Assembly (NCBI RefSeq): GCF_028290435.1
Contig: NZ_JAQGJV010000056.1
Location: 1-33,510 of the forward strand
From: Devosia sp.
Lineage (GTDB): Bacteria; Pseudomonadota; Alphaproteobacteria; Rhizobiales; Devosiaceae
Reading direction: 5' to 3'
DNA: 33,510 bases
In this document: positions 31,603 through 33,510 of the stretch, piece by piece
How the letters are laid out: the number at the start of each line of letters is the position of its first letter
Position numbering within the stretch: the stretch's first letter is position 1
Made by a program: the position numbers and the translations under genes
The notes under the pieces: model-generated
Databases searched by the model: none
What the model was told of the DNA's origin: nothing
The model's input: only the letters and a program-made list of their open reading frames with translations

Positions 31603-33510
31603 CTAAAGCGCCGACCGGATTGCCGCCATGGCTTCATTGGCCTTGCTGCCATCAGGGCCACCGGCCTGGGCCATGTCAGGTCGACCGCCGCCGCCTTGTC
31701 CACCCAGCGCGGCAGAGCCGGCCCGCACCAAGTCCACCGCCGATACCTTGCCGACCAAGTCTTCGGTCACGCCCACGGCCAGCCCGGCCTTGCCGTCTTC
31801 GGTCAGGCCGATCACCACGACGACGCCCGAGCCAACCTGCTTCTTGGTCTGGTCGACCAGGCCGCGCAAATCCTTGGGCTGCAGGCCATCGACGATACGA
31901 CCGACGAAGTTAACGCCATTGATCGTCTCGGTTTCGGCGGACGGGCTATCCGCCCCGCCGCCCATTGCCAGCTTCTGGCGAGCATCCGTCAGAGCGCGTT
32001 CGGACTTCTTGAGCTGATCCTGCAAAGCGGCGATGCGATTGAGCACCTCCACTGGCTGAGTGTGCAACACATCAGCCACGCTGGCGACCAGATTGGTATT
32101 GGTGCGGGCGTGATGACGTGCCCCGCGCGCGGTCAGCGCCTCGATGCGACGCACGCCGGCCGCCACGCCGGATTCCACGAGCACTGAAATCAGTCCGATA
32201 TCGCCGGTCCGGCCGACATGCGTGCCGCCGCACAGTTCGACGGACCAGCCCACTGCGTTGCCGGTTGGATCGCCCATCGAGACCACGCGGACCTCGTCGC
32301 CATACTTTTCGCCGAACAGCGCGCGCGCGCCCGATTGCTTGGCTTCCTCGACGCCCATCAACCGCGTTTCCACGCGTGAGTTCTGCAAGACGATATCGTT
32401 GGCGATATCCTCGATCTGCGCCATTTCCTGCGGACTGATCGGCTTGGTATGTACGAAGTCGAAGCGCAGCCGATCGGCCGAGACCATCGAGCCCTTTTGA
32501 GCGACGTGATCACCCAGAACGATGCGCAATGCCTCGTGCAGCAGGTGGGTGGCTGAGTGATTGGCACGAATAGCCGAACGGCGGCCGTGATCGACCACCA
32601 GGCCAAGCGGCGCACCCAGTGCTAGCGTGCCCTGCCGGACCGTAACCTTATGGCCAAAAACGCCATGGTTCTTGACCGTATCGGTGACGTCGGCGGCAAC
32701 GCCTTCGCCCGAAATCGTCCCGGTATCGCCGACCTGCCCGCCACTCTCGCCATAGAAGGGCGTCTGGTTGAGCACGACAAAGCCATCCTCGCCGGCCGCA
32801 AGCGTCTCGACCATCGCGCCGTTGCGCACGAGGGCGGTGACGACGCCCTCCGCAACTTCGGTTTCATAGCCGAGGAATTCGGTCGGACCGACCTTGTCCG
32901 CGACGGCAAACCAGACCTTCTCCTCGCCGGCTTCACCAGAGCCGGACCAGCTCTTGCGCGCCTCGGCGCGCTGGCGCGCCATGGCGTCTTCAAAGCCCGT
33001 CAGATCGACATTAATGCCGCGCATGCGCAGCGCATCCTGCGTCAGGTCGAGCGGAAAACCATAGGTGTCGTAGAGCTTGAAGGCGGTGACGCCCTCCAGC
33101 ATGTCGCCCTGCCCCAGGGTAGCGGTCGCGTCATCGAGCAGTTGCAGGCCGCGGCTCAGTGTCTTGAGGAAACGGTTTTCTTCGAGGCGAATAGTCTCCT
33201 CGATCATGCCCTCGCCGCGGACCAGTTCGGGATAGGCTTGCCCCATCTCGCGCACGAGCGTCGGCACGATGCGATGAATCACCGGCTCTTCGACACCTAA
33301 CAAAGTGGCATGGCGCATGGCGCGGCGCATGATGCGACGCAGCACATAACCGCGCCCCTCGCTTGAAGGCAGCACGCCTTCGGCGATGAGGAAACTCATC
33401 GCGCGCAGATGATCCGCAATGACGCGCAGGCTCGGCGTCGCCGGGTCGCCGTTGAAGCCCGTGGCCTGCATGGTCGATGCGATCAGCGTCTTGAAGAGGT
33501 CGATCTCGTA
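31603..33510 (-). CDS. alaS: Alanyl-tRNA synthetase, C-terminal two thirds (5' end outside window)
   Basis: 635 residues are visible. The frame remains open through the window edge with [13 protein letters not shown] before the first internal Met, so about 240 N-terminal residues holding the class II catalytic core are missing. Present are the end of the tRNA-recognition region ([20 protein letters not shown]), the oligomer-independent editing domain with zinc ligands in [12 protein letters not shown] and [15 protein letters not shown], and the C-Ala domain ending [16 protein letters not shown]. The enzyme charges tRNA-Ala and removes Ser or Gly mischarged on it. In rhizobia, recA normally precedes it and icd follows, and icd indeed lies on its far side here. 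Confidence 0.98.
   Translation of the reverse strand, partial: YEIDLFKTLIASTMQATGFNGDPATPSLRVIADHLRAMSFLIAEGVLPSSEGRGYVLRRIMRRAMRHATLLGVEEPVIHRIVPTLVREMGQAYPELVRGEGMIEETIRLEENRFLKTLSRGLQLLDDATATLGQGDMLEGVTAFKLYDTYGFPLDLTQDALRMRGINVDLTGFEDAMARQRAEARKSWSGSGEAGEEKVWFAVADKVGPTEFLGYETEVAEGVVTALVRNGAMVETLAAGEDGFVVLNQTPFYGESGGQVGDTGTISGEGVAADVTDTVKNHGVFGHKVTVRQGTLALGAPLGLVVDHGRRSAIRANHSATHLLHEALRIVLGDHVAQKGSMVSADRLRFDFVHTKPISPQEMAQIEDIANDIVLQNSRVETRLMGVEEAKQSGARALFGEKYGDEVRVVSMGDPTGNAVGWSVELCGGTHVGRTGDIGLISVLVESGVAAGVRRIEALTARGARHHARTNTNLVASVADVLHTQPVEVLNRIAALQDQLKKSERALTDARQKLAMGGGADSPSAETETINGVNFVGRIVDGLQPKDLRGLVDQTKKQVGSGVVVVIGLTEDGKAGLAVGVTEDLVGKVSAVDLVRAGSAALGGQGGGGRPDMAQAGGPDGSKANEAMAAIRSAL

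Noticed and set aside
1..33510. Search for CRISPR arrays, tRNA genes, insertion sequences, prophage or defence islands
   Set aside because: No regularly spaced repeats, cloverleaf-like segments, transposase, integrase or defence-type motifs were seen.

Overview
The window looks like a chromosomal segment of an alphaproteobacterium of the order Hyphomicrobiales, and the overall impression is of a Devosia-like genome. The reasons are the high GC content, the zinc-free S4 protein, the 403-residue eukaryote-like NADP isocitrate dehydrogenase, an SbmA/BacA transporter, CTTGAC/CTATAT-type promoters, and a backbone order (purQ, purL, BolA, grxD, rpsD, trmJ, icd, alaS) that I recall from rhizobia. 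The genus is an inference. No rRNA, tRNA, CRISPR array, insertion sequence or phage gene was seen, and no stretch above 300 bases lacks a gene.

Layout. Positions 1-5522 (+) are a tight run: the end of an acyltransferase-3 gene, a DUF805 gene, purQ, a Pr6Pr-type membrane gene, purL and a gene resembling CstII-type sialyltransferases. From purQ on, the genes abut or overlap by 4 bases. Positions 5636-8608 (+) hold a secreted orphan, a BolA protein, a small helical protein, a HAD phosphatase, a second secreted orphan and the CGFS glutaredoxin grxD. BolA and the glutaredoxin are expected to share a [2Fe-2S] cluster. Positions 8655-11723 hold a Dabb protein (-) facing two MFS transporters (+).

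Positions 11726-13178 (-) carry a stand-alone ClpP paralogue, two REP-like palindromes, and an SRPBCC gene overlapping its ArsR regulator. A class V aminotransferase (+) meets a phosphatase/ttcA pair (-) tail to tail at 14504. Then come an SbmA/BacA transporter (+), a 144-base nested palindrome, and the minus-strand genes rpsD, an EntS-like MFS, trmJ, two tandem GNAT acetyltransferases, a FabF-like synthase and its MarR neighbour. From 24174 come icd, a small orphan and a GIN-domain secreted protein (+), a VWA lipoprotein-like protein and a methyltransferase (-), two tandem EamA transporters (+), and the incomplete alaS (-).

Most of the window is core metabolism and translation with small accessory genes between. 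The items most worth a second look are the long rod-like palindrome at 17759-17903, two regulator genes (ArsR, MarR) whose promoters place the transcript start on the ATG, the purine genes interleaved with membrane and glycosyltransferase-like genes, and a hairpin that covers the purQ ribosome binding site. No clearly new multi-gene system (defence, conjugation, secondary metabolism) is visible.
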